A stretch of DNA of 64,000 nucleotides from NCBI GenBank assembly GCA_024516155.1, contig JAJJXM010000024.1, positions 620,001-684,000 on the forward strand. Direction: 5' to 3'. Shown here one piece after another: positions 24,192-37,352 of this stretch. Made by a program: the position numbers and the translations under genes. Under the pieces are notes generated by a model. It worked only from the letters and a program-made list of their open reading frames with translations, was not told the DNA's origin and searched no databases. How positions within the stretch are numbered: position 1 is the stretch's first letter; the number at the start of each line of letters is the position of its first letter. The DNA comes from Pyronema omphalodes (taxonomy: Eukaryota > Ascomycota > Pezizomycetes > Pezizales > Pyronemataceae).

Positions 24192-27100
24192 AGGCTCGTG
24201 ATGAGAGGATGGGGGTAGAATATGTATGCCGGTGTTGTACTGGCGAGTACATCAAATTCAGCTACAGCAACAGCAACAACCATATCTCATGAAACAAAAG
24301 CAGAAACAAAACAACCACAGCCGAACGAACAAAACTCCCTTAGGTTCCCAGATAATGAGCTAAACAGATAATTTCATAGCCCTATGATACTGGCATCTAT
24401 AACCATAATCGTCATTATTATACATCTTTTTTGTTACTGTTGTGTGCGGGGATGAAAATCCGTTGTACTGGGCGATGCACTAATTACCCGGGTATTGATA
24501 CGCATTCGAACTATATACAGAGCCGAGGGTATGCACCCAGTATACACTGTCGAGTATGGATGAATACAGTTCAACTTTATGTAGTGTAGAATATATATGT
24601 ACAGCGCAGGGTAAATAGAATATCCACCCTAGTACATACAACAATACGATGCGATATCTACCCAGCGTAGCATAGTAGGCAATGCATACGGTTCTTCGCG
24701 CAATTACAAGATCAGTTCCTATTTCACTGACGCCAAGCTTGGCGTTATGATAACTTGAGAATATCGGTAGATTTATTGATGATTATTCTGCGATGAATCA
24801 TCAACCTCGCCATCGACTGCCGATTAAATCAACCATTTCCTTTCATGATATGATGATATACCCCAGTATGTACTAGATCATCCGCCATATCAGTCTTAGA
24901 CCTCTTTCTGTATCGGAAATATAAACTTAACTTTTTACCATTCGCACACAGGCAGTTCGCAGACCCCTCTCTATAGATCTTATGTCATTACAGCTCCAGC
25001 TGTCTTACGACCATCTTTTGATGACCATTCAAAAAGGCAGGATCCAGGGAGGATATACGAAGACGATTCCCAAAAGAATACGGGGTGGTGATAGGAGACT
25101 AGGCGGAAACAAGAGGATGTCAGTCATCTGAATCATCTGATAACTGATGGTTCATGTACGACAGGGGCCATAATACTGGAGTCCATCTTCAGCATGACCG
25201 TTAGTCTTCTATAGTGTTTATTATGTAGACCATCATATGTAGTCGATTACTTGCTGCATCCTGTGTATATATTTTGCATATGCAGAATCTCGGTAAGTGT
25301 AGGTCGAAAGGGGGCATCTTGTATATATTCACCGGCGTGGTGTTTCCACATACACGTGATGAATGATATATGTTCCCAATTCCAATGTATCCAACACCTC
25401 CAGTTTCCGCCTACTGCGTTCCGAAAATATAATATAATCTCTATCGGTGGTCATAAGGCCGAAATTCTACACCACGCAACTCAGAACTTCGTAAGAAGAT
25501 ACATACTCGATGAGCCATGTCTTTTTTTTGTTCATAAATCACAATACAGTGAATTGAGGATACGTAGGTATCTATGTATGCATTCATATACCTCTTGCAT
25601 CTCGTATTCTTTGCCGTCCGTGACACAGGAGTATGCAAGGGCAACTGTGAAACTATTCTCGTACTCAACTGCCGGACAAAAGTCTGGAATTTTGTTGAAG
25701 TAGCAACGCCCGCGATACATCGAAAAATCGGCACGTTAAATTACTCATAATGACAGCTGAAAACCCACCTGAAAGCCCCATACATGCCAGAAAGTTTCGC
25801 GTGCACTAAACCTCGGTATAACGAAGTGCAAAAACTGCTGACACTCGGTGTGGATGTGAGGTTCATGTAGAACGAAGCAAAAAACAGCTCTCCTGCAAAC
25901 GTACAAAGACAAGTCTGCTGCGGCTCTCCCGGCACGAGCCTTGCTCGCAATCTTACCACATCAATACCTGGCTCCAACCACGCTTCTTGAACTTTTTTTC
26001 ATTCAGTCTAAGTCGTTACATCATTCATGTTGCCAGTATAACCTATCACTACACGCGGCGGTATTGGGGGGTCGTACTGGCGGATATTGGAGGACTTCCC
26101 ATCGCTTTATTCGGGGTGGATGGAACAACCCCAACTTCACCTATGCGACGTCAAAATACTCTAACAACACCTGAAAATCCACCCCACAACACCCATAAGC
26201 AACCGAAAAACAATGAAAATACTAACAAAACTTGTTATACACTGCAAACACTACTTGAACTCGGTGTTGGTACAAAAAAGGTCGATCCTATATATCATCC
26301 CGAGGTCTCCTACTCGATATACTCTCCTCGGCATTAAAAGAATGGAGGACTTCCCATCGCTCTATAGCAACGGACGGGAGGTCCTATTTTACCACGAAAA
26401 CTTATTTTCTATAGAACGCGAATAGAGCACTCGGACAGACAGGGGGATATATGAGCCCCCCTCTCTATTCAGAATTTCTATTGCTATCGATGATTATTTG
26501 ATGTGTCGCGGGCGTTGATATACTCGTGTCGGCCGCTTAGTGGAGCCAGCGCGACAAGGGTCTGAGGCCTCAAACAACCCCCCCGCGCCGACCGTATCTC
26601 CACCTCGCGACGAAAAAAGAATTATTTTTCGAGCACAAAGTTAAAGAATAGAACTCACAGAACAATTCTTGATTTTCAAGATTCGATTAGGAGGAATTGT
26701 TGTGGACCATGTAGATAGTGTTTGATTGTCACCCATTCTTTGGTGGCAGAGGGAACTTTTGAATGAATCACTAGTGCCGCTCCATAATGCGCACCACTGT
26801 GGGAAAACTGGCTCATACGTCATCACTCGGCGCTGAATAACCAGAATTGATGTATTGTATCTGACCAGACATAGCTAAGACGCTATCTTAATCGAGTGGC
26901 TGACACCATATACTCGTTACTAAAGGTCGGGGCTAGCGCTCAACACCTCTAGGCACGAGTATATACGAGGTTCTGGACAAAAGTCATCGTCACCCCGCCC
27001 GGCGCTTAGCACAGAAAAGTGACGGTCACTCTTGTCCAGAACCTCGTACGTCAAAAACAAAAACCACACTTTTTTCAGACAGTGTACCTCATTCAAACGA

Positions 27101-27295
27101 TTGGTTAGAATTGTCCAGTTGTGCAGGTGACCTGGTGTGGAAGGTAGAACCAGTAATCCGACACTGGCTGCCTAGTAAGCGCCGCGCTGAACCGTCCCAA
27201 ACACTGTCAGCTGAATGCCATCGTCGCTCTCGGGTTGAGATGTGAGGCACAGACTCCGTTCTATCAACATCAACTGTCATCGAACGTCTCCAGCA
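24192..27295. other. Gene-poor spacer upstream of STAND gene B
   Basis: About 3.1 kb with no convincing gene. The frame at 25251-25703 (150 codons) has no recognisable domain and is overlapped by equally long antisense frames. A phrase GAGGACTTCCCATCGCT occurs twice (near 26091 and 26345). The foldback element at 26964-27048 lies here. Confidence 0.5.
26964..27048. mobile_element. Foldback/MITE-like hairpin
   Basis: Perfect 17-bp inverted arms TACGAGGTTCTGGACAA (26964-26980) and its complement (27032-27048). Pairing continues inward imperfectly (GTCATCGTCAC against GTGACGGTCAC). Immediately upstream, 26915-26965 resembles a decayed copy of the palindrome at 37353-37396 (shared ACTCGTTACT, GCTAGCG and TAGGCACGA phrases). 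Confidence 0.6.
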
Positions 27296-30200
27296 ATGGC
27301 CTCCGAACAACTAATTATTCCATCAGCGGATGGTGCGACTCCCGACTTACATACCCAAGTCATCGGTCCATTTACTCCTCTACCGTCGGGATGCCTTACT
27401 TTCCGACTGTCCGAGATACCTCTAGACATCGACAAGAGTGCGCTGTCTCAGGGCTTGGATTCCTTGCAAGTCGGTACAGCTTTGATTCAAGGGAATTCCA
27501 AGGTCTGTTCCCTTGCCATATACCTATCTTGGCAGGTTGCCACCGTCTCGTTCCATCATGTGCCAGATGAGTTCGACAAGTGCAAGCCGGGCGATCGACG
27601 TCCTCTACAGTTGCCGAAGCGACAGGTTGTGACGGTTCTATCACATCAGAAACCAGATCGAAACAACAGATATGACCCAGATCATGGAGCCCGTTCGGGG
27701 TCGACAGAAGGGCAGGTCGGGATACGAGCGGTGCCGGTGTCTGTTATGATCGACCGTGACTTTTATGGTATGACTCCACTGTATCAACCTGTGGGGGCGA
27801 CTGCGGAATACGAGTAAGTTACACAAACTCTTTCCTGGCTCCAGTGATGATATATACAGCATGCTAATGGATAGAATCCAGCGTTATTGCGGTTACCGGA
27901 CTTTCGGCTCATGCTTTTGGATCATGGAAAGCACCGCAACAAGCCGACCGAATGTGGTTGCGGGACTTTCTACCCCAAGATTGCCCGAATATGCGGGTTC
28001 ACACATGGGGTTACTATTCCAGCATTGTTGATGACAGAAGCACAACTTCGATTACGGCCATATCCCGGAAGTTTTTAGGGGATATCAAACGAGTGAGAGA
28101 GAATCAGGTGATTATCCTTGGTATTAAACCATATGTGTACTGACTTTGGGTAATACTAGGCAGTGAGTCGACCGTTGATACTTATCGGACATAGCCTTGG
28201 GGGGCTGGTTGTACAAAAGGTGGGTTCCATATGCGTACCCAAATTGCGATTTTCATGCATTGACAATATCAATGACAGGCCCTTGTGGATGCTAGTAAAG
28301 GCAACTGTGAGCAGGATAAAGCCGTCTACGAATCATGTGTTGGTATATTGTTCTTTGGGGTGCCCATTAAAGGTCTTAACCGGACGAGCATCGAGTCTTT
28401 GGTACAGGGTAAAGGGAACGATTATTTCCTGCAATCTATTAGCTCTGGATCCGAATACCTGTCTGATCTCGAGATCGATTTTGGTATCTGCTACGGAAGT
28501 ATGAGAAACTGCATCATTTCCTCTTTCTACGAAACTGTAGATACGTTGTCTGTCACGGTGAGTAATGCCATACCTAAGGGAATGAAATCGATTAAAAGCA
28601 CCAGTAAAATCTAACATGAGCAAGAAAACCCCTAATGGTAGATTTGAACGCACCGGCCCACCCATTCGGATGGTGCCTCAAGAATCGGCGCAATGCTCTC
28701 TATCAGCGGATGGCAATAGAATAGGAATCTGCGCAGATCATTCCAAGATGGTCAAGTTCCAATGTAAATCGGATGATAACTATATCCGAGTCATTGACAA
28801 GATCAAAGACATCACAAAGTTACCACGGATAGGGGGACCATTGCCAGCGCAAAAGAAGCAATCAGAAATCGTCGAAGATGTCCAAGAAACACAAAAGAAG
28901 ATCTTGAGTATCATGCAGAATACAAACAGGATAGCAAAAGGTTATCACCTCAGTGACTTTGGTGTCCAGGCCGCTTCACGCTAACAGAAAGCTTAGATCA
29001 AGAAATGGAGTCATTGCTTCAATGGATATCACCCCTGGAACCACAGACGAGGCATCAAGACGTACGATCGAAACGCCTGGAAAGTATCGGCAACTGGCTC
29101 CTGGAGAGCGAGATATTCCAGAACTGGCGGGATGATTCTGATGGGGTAAATATCTTCGGGTGTTACGGAATCCCAGGCGCAGGCAAAACCTTTATCACGT
29201 ACGTACACGCTAAAGTGATTGCATTGTATGAAGGTTATAGACGCTAAACATGTTGTCTTACTATAGCTCCCTTGTTATAGACCATCTCGGTGGCCTTGCC
29301 GGCGGTAAAATTAGTATTACCTTCATCTATTGTGACTACAACAATGCAAAGGAACAAAGCCCTGTCAACATGATTGGTGGGCTTCTCAAGCAGGCGATCA
29401 CGGCCTCAAAGGAAGTCTCTACCGACATCATTGACACATTGCTGGAGAAAAAGAAGAGTCGGCAGGCAATCGAGGTGAAAGATGCAGTTCATAGTTTATC
29501 ACGTCTCCTCAACGGCTTCGACAAAACATACATATGCATCGATGCCCTGGACGAATGTAACGAGACTGACAGACGACAACTCATTCAATCTCTGGTCGAA
29601 CTATCATCACCCTCCCATGGCAATGAGTCTCGACCTATCCGGTTATTCTTCACTGGCAGGCCTCCGATGGAGAAATATGTCATATCACATACTTCTGTAG
29701 TGCCAGAAATCCCTTTGATGGTGAAGCTCCAGGCAAGCACCGAAGATATTACGGCATACATCGCTCAAAAGATCGATGACGACAAAACGGTTGGGATGGA
29801 CGACGATTTCAAGAAACACATCGTCGAGGCGATTGTGTCTGCATCTAAGGGAATGTTCGTAATCTGCCTGGCTTTTGTTTTTGTTTGTTTTTGTTTTTTG
29901 TTTTTAATTTGTTGATTTAATCGTTGTTCTTATTCACGACTCTGAAGCTGATATCGTGACAGGTTCCTGTTACCCGCACTACAGATAGCAGCGGTCCTCG
30001 ATGAACCAACGATCCGAAAGCGACGTGAGGCCCTGAAAGATCTGCCGAGAGAACTGTATGACGCCTTCGCAATCACACTGGACAGAATCAGAGCTCAGAA
30101 GAAGTCCATGTCGAGCCTCGCCATGAAAGTCTTGAAATGGACATTCCTTTCTGTACGACCACTATCCCTCGAAGAGTTACGCTACGCGCTTGCCATTGAG

Positions 30201-32552
30201 CCAGGGGACATCGAGCTCGACAGGGACAACTTCGTGGCGCCACAGTTTATACTTGACTGCTGTCTCGGGCTAGTGATCGTGGATGAGTCCACTTCAACCG
30301 TTCGACTTGTTCACAAGTCCCTGCAAGATTACTTTCAAGACCAGTATGACGAAGGCAGTCTGTTCAACGACGGCCACATGGAAATCGCATCCGTGTGCAT
30401 GACCTACATGTCCTTCCATCACCTCGATGAAGAAAAACCCATTGTAGGAAGTGAGATTGCAGACCGATACCCCTTGCTCGGATACGCTGCATACAGATGG
30501 GACTATCATTTGCGTAGCTCCAAAACGCGGAATCCCCACGTCGAAGATATGGCTTTCAATTTAGTTACGGAAAAATACACATCACAGTTGGCTCCGAAAG
30601 CATTTTTAACATCGCGGATTGACGATGAGTCATGGTATGCGATGGGGTCAGAGGATTGGCTTTTGGATACTTTCTGGTCAAAGTCTATTTCTGAAATACT
30701 GAGTACTGAAACGTTTCCTCTCCACATTGCCGCTTCTACTGGCTCTCCTGAGCTGTTCTGCCGAGTTCTCAATTCCAGAAACGGAGATATTAACGAAATG
30801 GACGCGTGGGGAAACTACGTCTTGACACTTTCTGCTCGATTCGGCCATGTGGCAGTTATTAAACTCATATTGCAGCCTCAATACAAAGCCGATGTCAATG
30901 TTGAAGCTACATTTAGTGAGACAGCGCTATTGTTGGCATCCAAAGATGGGCATACGGAGGTAGTGAAGTTACTCTTGAAGACAAATGGTATTGACGTGAA
31001 TAAGGCCAATATTTTTGGAAATACGCCGTTGTTCAGCGCAGCACAAATGGGTCATTCGGACGTGGTGAAATTGCTTTTGGAGACAAATGGTGTTGACGTG
31101 AATAAGGCCAGTAGTGTTGGAAATACGCCGTTGTTGAGCGCAGCACAAATGGGTCATTCGGACGTGGTGCAATTGCTCTTGGAGAAAAATGATGTTGACG
31201 TAAACGGGGCCAATAGTCACGGAGATACGCCGTTGTCGGTTGCACTACGCTTCGGTCATTTTGAGGTAGTCAGGTTGCTCTTGAAGACAAATGGTGTTGA
31301 CGTGAATAAGGCCGATAGTGATGGAGACACGCCGTTGTTTTTCGCCACACAAAGGGGTCATTTGGAGCTGGTGAAGTTGCTCTTGGAGAAGAATGGGGTT
31401 GATGTGAATAAGGCCAGTAAATCCGGAAATACGCCGTTGTTGGATGCAGTAAGAAATGGTCAGTTGGAGGTAGTGAAGTTGCTCTTGGAGACAAATGGTG
31501 TTGACGTGAATAAGGCCGATAGTGATGGAGACACGCCGTTGTTTTTCGCCACACAAAGGGGTCATTTGGAGCTGGTGAAGTTGCTCTTGGAGAAGAATGG
31601 GGTTGATGTGAATAAGGCCAGTAAATCCGGAAATACGCCGTTGTTGGATGCAGTAAGAAATGGTCAGTTGGAGGTAGTGAAGTTGCTCTTGGAGAAGAAT
31701 GGGGTTGATGTGAATAAGGCCAGTAAATCCGGAAATACGCCGTTGTTGGATGCAGTAAGAAATGGTCAGTTGGAGGTAGTGAAGTTGCTCTTGGAGACAA
31801 ATGGTGTTGACGTGAATAAGGCCGATAGTGATGGAGACACGCCGTTGTTTTTCGCCACACAAAGGGGTCATTCGGAGGTGGTGAAGTTGCTCTTGGAGAC
31901 AAATGGTGTTGACGTGAATAAGGCCAGTGATGATGGAAATACGCCGCTGTTAGTTGCAGCATTCTACGGTCATTCAGAGGTAGTGAAGTTGCTCTTGGAG
32001 ACAAATGGTGTCGATGTCATTCAGGCCGATTATCATGGAGTTACGCCGTTATTATCTGCAGCATACCACGGTCATTCGGAGGTGGTGAAGTTGCTTTTGG
32101 AGAAAAACGGTGTCGATGTCGATCAGGCCGATAAAGATGGAGACACGCCGCTGATATTTGCAGCACGACGGGGTCATTCGGAGGTGATGAATATGCTCAT
32201 ACAGCATGGGGCCGCGGTGGAAACTAGGAATAATAAAGGGAGAACAGCACTATCTCTTGCCGCTCAACACCATCATTTGAAGACGCTGAATATTTTATTG
32301 CAACACTCTACCAATGTCAACACGACCGACGGCATATATGGCCGTACTCCTCTGATCTGGTCATTTTACGACCCTTGGGCCTGGGAAGAACGGGTGGACT
32401 ACCACAATTGCGATATTTTAAAGGCACTTTTATCTCAACCGGACATCGATGTAAACTGGCGAGCAAAAAACGGCTCAACCGCACTGTCGGGGGCCATTGA
32501 ATGTCAACTTCATGATGTCGAAGAACTTTTAAGAGCACATGGAGCTGTTTAG
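27296..32552 (+). CDS. STAND/NLR-like receptor B: SesB-like hydrolase - NACHT - ankyrin repeats (1592 aa)
   Basis: Eight exons: 27296-27813, 27882-28107, 28160-28219, 28279-28557, 28625-28940, 28997-29198, 29267-29854 and 29963-32552. All phases match. The N terminus has a FRLSEIPLDIDKSALSQGL-type leader, then an alpha/beta-hydrolase of the SesB-like class used as a fungal NLR effector. Its nucleophile elbow is GHSLGG (S260), and the likely catalytic His is in ADHSKMVKF (H400). NACHT: Walker A at 524-531, Walker B at 622-631. About 18 ankyrin repeats follow, the central ones identical at DNA level, with the same VEELLRAHGAV cap as genes A and C. The core is a duplicate of gene A's; only the effector differs. 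Two introns have weak donors or skipped AGs (28624 used rather than 28620; the GTTATC donor at 28941). The predicted role is sensor-triggered lipase/esterase-type signalling in non-self response; this is inferred from domain architecture. Confidence 0.9.
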
Positions 32553-33650
32553 TGTAAAATCCCATCCCCCTTTCTCTTGTTTCTTTTATTCTGATGGTTT
32601 TGATTTGATATTTTCTAGGTTCTTCAGAAATATCAACGACATGTCTCAGAGTGACGCAAAAAGTGGGGTATTTTCTGTCCGATCTGGAGTGTGTGATTTT
32701 TGGGAACGGCGGAATGGAGCATTTAATTTGATAGCGGTGGGTGGTATCTTGGGGTGAGACTACAAGAGTTCTGTAATGTGTGATTGATTTTGGGATCAAT
32801 GTCGGGGATTAGGATAAGAATAGTGGATGCTGTGGGTGTGCTACTGGGTTTGTTTTCTTTTTGCAGTCTGCTTTTGGTGAGATGGATAAGGACTTTCATG
32901 ATCAGGGATTTGAAGACATGGGCTTTGTATGGTGAGAGGGAGGATATATTTTGCTGTGTTGAGAATGAAACGTTTTTAAGGGTTCGGTACTTTCCATCCT
33001 CAGAAATCTTAATGAATTTATAATCTACGCCCCTGCTTTATTTTTAAGTCTTTGGTGAAATTATATGAAATACGAATGGCAAAAAAATGAGCGAAAGGAT
33101 TGGTTCTTCTCTGTGGAAAACGTTTGCAATGGTCTTACTACGCAGTTTCCCAAATCTGTGGGTTCATGCAAAGGATTCCTTTTTTGTCTTGAAGCTACCC
33201 GGAGAAGCCCGTGACTCGAGCACTGATATAAACTTTAGAATTCAACTTCATGCATATTGGCCAACTTACACATAATCCTACGCCTCGACACGGGCATCTA
33301 TCACCTTCCACAGAAAGGTCGTACAACACATTCAGGTATGAGAAATAGGGACAACAAGTAATCTTGATAATATGGTCGACAGTATCTGTTGATTGCGAAA
33401 GATGGAAAGAAATAGGAAAGCTAAACGAAGGAGTAGGTGTTAGAGATCACTTTCAAGGAGAACTGTCATGGGCCGTATAGGGCTTGATATTAGGGGCTGG
33501 TCAAACCGCAGGAGAATGGATCGAATGGTTGACTTTGTTGCTGTAGAGGTTGATAAGGCATTAAAAAGTTCTTGGAGTCGTGAGTATCATTACGTTATAA
33601 CCAGACCTCCTTTATAATGCTTTGTCAACTCCACGCTTGCGGCGTTCAAT
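28830..33650. repeat. Segmental duplication, copy 2
   Basis: Counterpart of 18490-23440. The final coding base-by-base similarity runs through the shared capping sequence and 3' flank, then fades near 33650 (matching about 23440). Confidence 0.85.
31296..31905 (+). repeat. Perfect 204-bp ankyrin-repeat dimers within gene B
   Basis: Each ankyrin unit is 102 bp. Blocks starting at 31296 and 31500 are identical for about 190 or more bases. A further 102-bp unit is repeated at about 31704, and the GTTGACGTGAATAAGGCC phrase recurs at 31806. The protein order is FFATQRGH / LDAVRNGQ / FFATQRGH / LDAVRNGQ / LDAVRNGQ / FFATQRGH. Confidence 0.9.
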
Positions 33651-34423
33651 ATCATTGATCAATTTAGCATTATAAACCTATATTGCCTTCATATTTGCTC
33701 GGACCTCCCAACAGTATAATCAGTTTACCGCAGAATGATATTCCAATTAATATTAAGGGTATTGATTCGTCAGGGAAGGTTTTTTTGTAGGCTTGTGATT
33801 TTGGAGGAAGTATCTTGCGGAGAAACTAAGATGGGGATTGTAATAGGAATGGAGTTGGATGCGGTTGATTTGATTTGATTTGATTTTTTTGAACGTTCCC
33901 AACCTTGAAATGATGACGTATGCTACAGTCTAAATACATTTCGAGGCTGTATCTATTACCTTAAAGACTCGCTGGGATCCGCTCCAGAGCGTACTTCATT
34001 TCTTGGGCCTGTTGCCACCTCTCTTCTTCCTGCTGGTTTTCATTCTCTTGATTACATTTCGGAGCCCTGTTTGCTCTCTTGTGTGTGTTTGGATTGTTTA
34101 ATCACAATCAATTACATGGGTAGAGGGGGAGGGTGTTAATGTACAGGTTGTATGCATAGTATTAGATAATACAGATACATAGTATAAATAAACAACGGCA
34201 CAGCTACTGCATAAAGAGAGGTCCTTAATCAACACCGGCATCAACCCAGCACCAACAGGTTATAAACTTCCTCAAGCACCTTCATCATTCCAGTTATTCA
34301 ACTGTTTTGTTACCTATTTGAACAATTTTAAATTTCCAAAACGCCAATCCAATTACCCACCAACAAAGCATCACGAAAAAAACTTTTACAAAAAAATCAA
34401 AAAAAAAACATCCTAACCACATC
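32553..34423. other. 3' flank of gene B and convergent spacer to TYW1
   Basis: The first 1.1 kb is the duplicated flank. The remainder holds a truncated retroelement-like copy at 33871-34080. No convincing gene was found. Confidence 0.5.
33871..34080 (-). mobile_element. Dispersed retroelement-like repeat, copy 1
   Basis: Matches 61165-61373 in inverted orientation over about 200 bp. It ends in the same (GATTT)n tail on this strand (AAATC on the other), next to GAACGTTCCCAACCTT. Shared landmarks are CGCTGGGATCCGC, CGTACTTCATTTCTTGGGCC and GAGCCCTGTTTGCTCT. Confidence 0.75.
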
Positions 34424-37036
34424 CTAACCACATCCACCAGATTCCGTTTCAATTTCCTTCTTCGGTCCTTTTCCTTTACGATATACTCTCTCATCCTCCG
34501 GGTTAAATCCACCATTACCCCAGTTCGCCCACTCGGGGGTAGGTTCACCCACATATTCTTCAGGCCCAAACTCTCTTCCTTCTTTAAGAAGTTCAAAGAA
34601 TCTTTCATAGTTGATAAGAGTATGCCACTTTCCATTGATATGGAAACGGTTCGAAGCGATAAGAGCACAGCAACTGCAAGCATCATCATTAGTAAAAACC
34701 CCCCAGGAAACTTTTGTACAGCGTGGATAGAGGAAACGAACCTATGTTGATGTTCCGCCGCAATACCATATTCCAGACCTCTAGCATTCAACTCCTTATT
34801 CAAAGCCTCCACAAAAGTCTGAACCTCCTCCCAGAAGGGTACATTACCCATCGTCAAACCCGCCTCACCCGCGCTGCTAGTTCCACAGTACGTCACACCC
34901 TTAATCTCCACAAAACCAGGAAGAGCTCTTTCAACAAGATCGGCGTATCCCTTGACTTCATCTTCAAGATTAAAACCCTTGACAAGAGTAAGACGAAAGA
35001 CTGTACGTTGCTTATTTCTCTTTTCTCGGAGAATATCTAAACACTCCTGGAAACGTTCCCAGAAGTCACGGTGGAGGGGCTTATCGATTTTCTTTAGAGA
35101 TTCCTTGTTGGATGCGTCGATGGAGACGTATAGCTGGGTGACCGGACCGAGAGCGCGGAGCTGCGCGGGGTGTTGTGCGTTACAGACTAGGAAAGAGGAG
35201 ATTTGTGAACCGTGAAGAAGGGCGAGGAATTCATTGATGTAAGGATAGAAAATAGGTTCTCCGACGAGTGATAAAGCACAGTGGCGAATACGGAATGCTT
35301 CGCTGAATCGGTCGGCGCGGACTCCGGGGACTCCTTTCATCATCTTAATCTTGCGGTAGTGGCCTTCGACAACTCCTTTAAAGATCTCCTCAGGAGGATC
35401 AACTTTCCATCGCCATGTTGTACCGACGGGGTTGGTTCCGTGACGCCAGCAGAAGACGCATTTGTTGGAACAGGACAAAGAGGGTGTAGTCTCCATACAC
35501 AAGTGAGAGCGAATACCGTAGAAAGAGTACTTGTAACAAGATCCTCTGCCACGAAGAGCAGATTTAGTCCAACGACAGATCTTAACTCCAGAGTGAGAAC
35601 CAACGATAGCATATCCCTGCTTTGTCAAAGCCTTGTAGGTAACAGAGTCCTTGGGAACCATATCCTTCCGAAGAGGGGACTGACCCTCTCCAGCTTCTAG
35701 AGCAAGTTTTCCAGCCGGAGTAGTAAAGTCAACAGGAAGATAAACCTTAGCAGGGGCAGCAGATTTCTTAATAGTCGGGTTTCTGTTGATCATAGTTCCG
35801 AGGTCCTCCAAGTCCATCATATCCTTTTCGGTCTCATCGTCAGCAGCATCGACATCGGAATCCTCATCTCCAGACTCAACAGCACCACGAAGATCCGCAC
35901 CAGCACTCATTTCCCCAGTTTCGAAATACTCCTGCATTGAATCCTCCAAATGAATCCTCCATTCCCTGAAGTTTGCCGTCGCAGTTCCTTGTCCATCTGC
36001 AGAAGAAGCAGGGTTCATATCACCCATACCAAGCGGGAACAGTCTTCTAGATCCAGCACGTCCTCCGGAAAGTTTTCCAAGCCATTTATCAACCTGAACA
36101 GCATCCTGACAGAACTTTCCCTCTGACTCCGGCCACTCGGAAGAGTCACCGAATCCGAAAACTGAGAAACCAGCAAGGGAGCTAAGCGGTGCACTATCGA
36201 TACGGAAGTCGTGATGAGTCTCCTGTAGGTGATCCAAGAACGCAGCAACCGGGGAGTCTGTTTCGTAAGACGGAACAACAACGATGTAGATATACTTTAC
36301 ACTCTTTCCCTCCGGCGGGGTGGGGAGAGAAACAAAGTAATCATCAAGCTCAATTTCCTCAAGATTAAACAGTTGGGGCGGTAAGATATTGCGGGACGGA
36401 GTAATAGCAGGTAAAGCATTAGACGGAGTTGGAATCGCAAGCTTAGGATAAATCCCCTCCTTATCCGAGAAGAGGTCATTCTTAAATTTCTCAACATAAG
36501 AAGCCGTAGAACCGGTTAACGAAGCGTAGAAGATGCAAATTTGAATATCCGATTCGAGATCCTTTTCATTCTGTGGCTTATTGATCCGACGTGACGATTT
36601 TCCGGCAACACGGGTAGGAGATCCAGTAGATTTCTTTTTTCCTCCGGCAACACGTTTGGGCTCAATCTTTGCCTTGGAACGAGGCGCGTCGAGCTTTGCT
36701 TCGACAATTTCCGTGTAATCCGGGACCTTCTCAGCAACCTTAGGAGCAGCAGGTTGGGTATCGACAACTGTTCCTTTAAGCTTCTGAGCGGCGATCGTAG
36801 CTCCGATGGACTGAGTTTCCTGATGAAGAAGATTGCGAAGGGATCCGAGACATTTGTAAAGAACGGCGGCGACGGCAATAGCTGTAAAGATCAGCGTACG
36901 GTACTGATGCCAGAGACCTAGAAGTTCTGTTGAAGAAGAAGAAGTTATAAGTTAGCTTATAAAATAGGGTTTTAAAACAATTTGAGGAGAAGAACTTACC
37001 TTGAAGAGCTCCGGGCTCTTCGGCGAGTGAGGGCAT
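34424..37036 (-). CDS. TYW1: tRNA 4-demethylwyosine synthase (wybutosine pathway)
   Basis: Three exons: 37036-37000, 36926-34742 and 34673-34424; introns 73 and 68 bp; 823 residues. The enzyme makes the tricyclic 4-demethylwyosine base on N1-methylguanosine-37 of tRNA-Phe, using pyruvate and S-adenosylmethionine. An N-terminal hydrophobic helix (about 24-37, LIFTAIAVAAVLY) suggests ER anchoring. A flavodoxin domain starts at about 141 (ICIFYASLTGSTASY). After an acidic linker comes the radical-SAM domain with the 4Fe-4S motif C498-x3-C502-x2-C505 in CSNKCVFCWRHGTNPVG. The C-terminal exon has the family's AEHQHSCCALIAS and FHINGKWHTLINYERFFELL sequences, the best check on the last junction. 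An open frame reading through the last intron to 34294 is an artefact. Length and domain order are typical for fungal TYW1. Confidence 0.96.
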
Positions 37037-37352
37037 GGCCAATGCTGTCGTGGCGGCGTGGAGTGGGTGTCGCGAGAGCAGTTCGCTGGGCAAGGACGGA
37101 TGCACTCAAATTTCTGCGGCAACTTCCGTGTAGCGTCGTTAAAACCCCACATCGCCCTATGCAAGTTAATCTAATCGCATCTAATCACACCTCAAACTAC
37201 CCGCTGATCTTCTGGACTTTACACTTCATCGGTGCACGAATATATATATACAAGAGAGGATGTGGTCTGTTCCGGCCTACGGCCGGTCCATTTTGTTGCC
37301 TCTACAAATCGAACCGTTGGTTCACAACTCCAACTGTTGATAAACTCGTTAC

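Noticed and set aside
25251..25703. 150-codon frame upstream of gene B
   Set aside because: Overlapped by antisense frames of similar length, no domain, irregular composition.
31296..31905. CRISPR-like regular repeats
   Set aside because: Repeats are contiguous 102-bp ankyrin codons without spacers, in a eukaryotic genome.
31245..32004. Antisense frames of 208 and 244 codons over gene B's ankyrin array
   Set aside because: Shadow of the 102-bp repeats, which keep the opposite frames open; similar shadows exist over gene A.
34294..34423. C-terminal extension of TYW1 to 34294
   Set aside because: It results from reading through the last intron; splicing at 34741/34674 restores the conserved SCCALIAS...FHINGKWHT sequence and ends at 34424.
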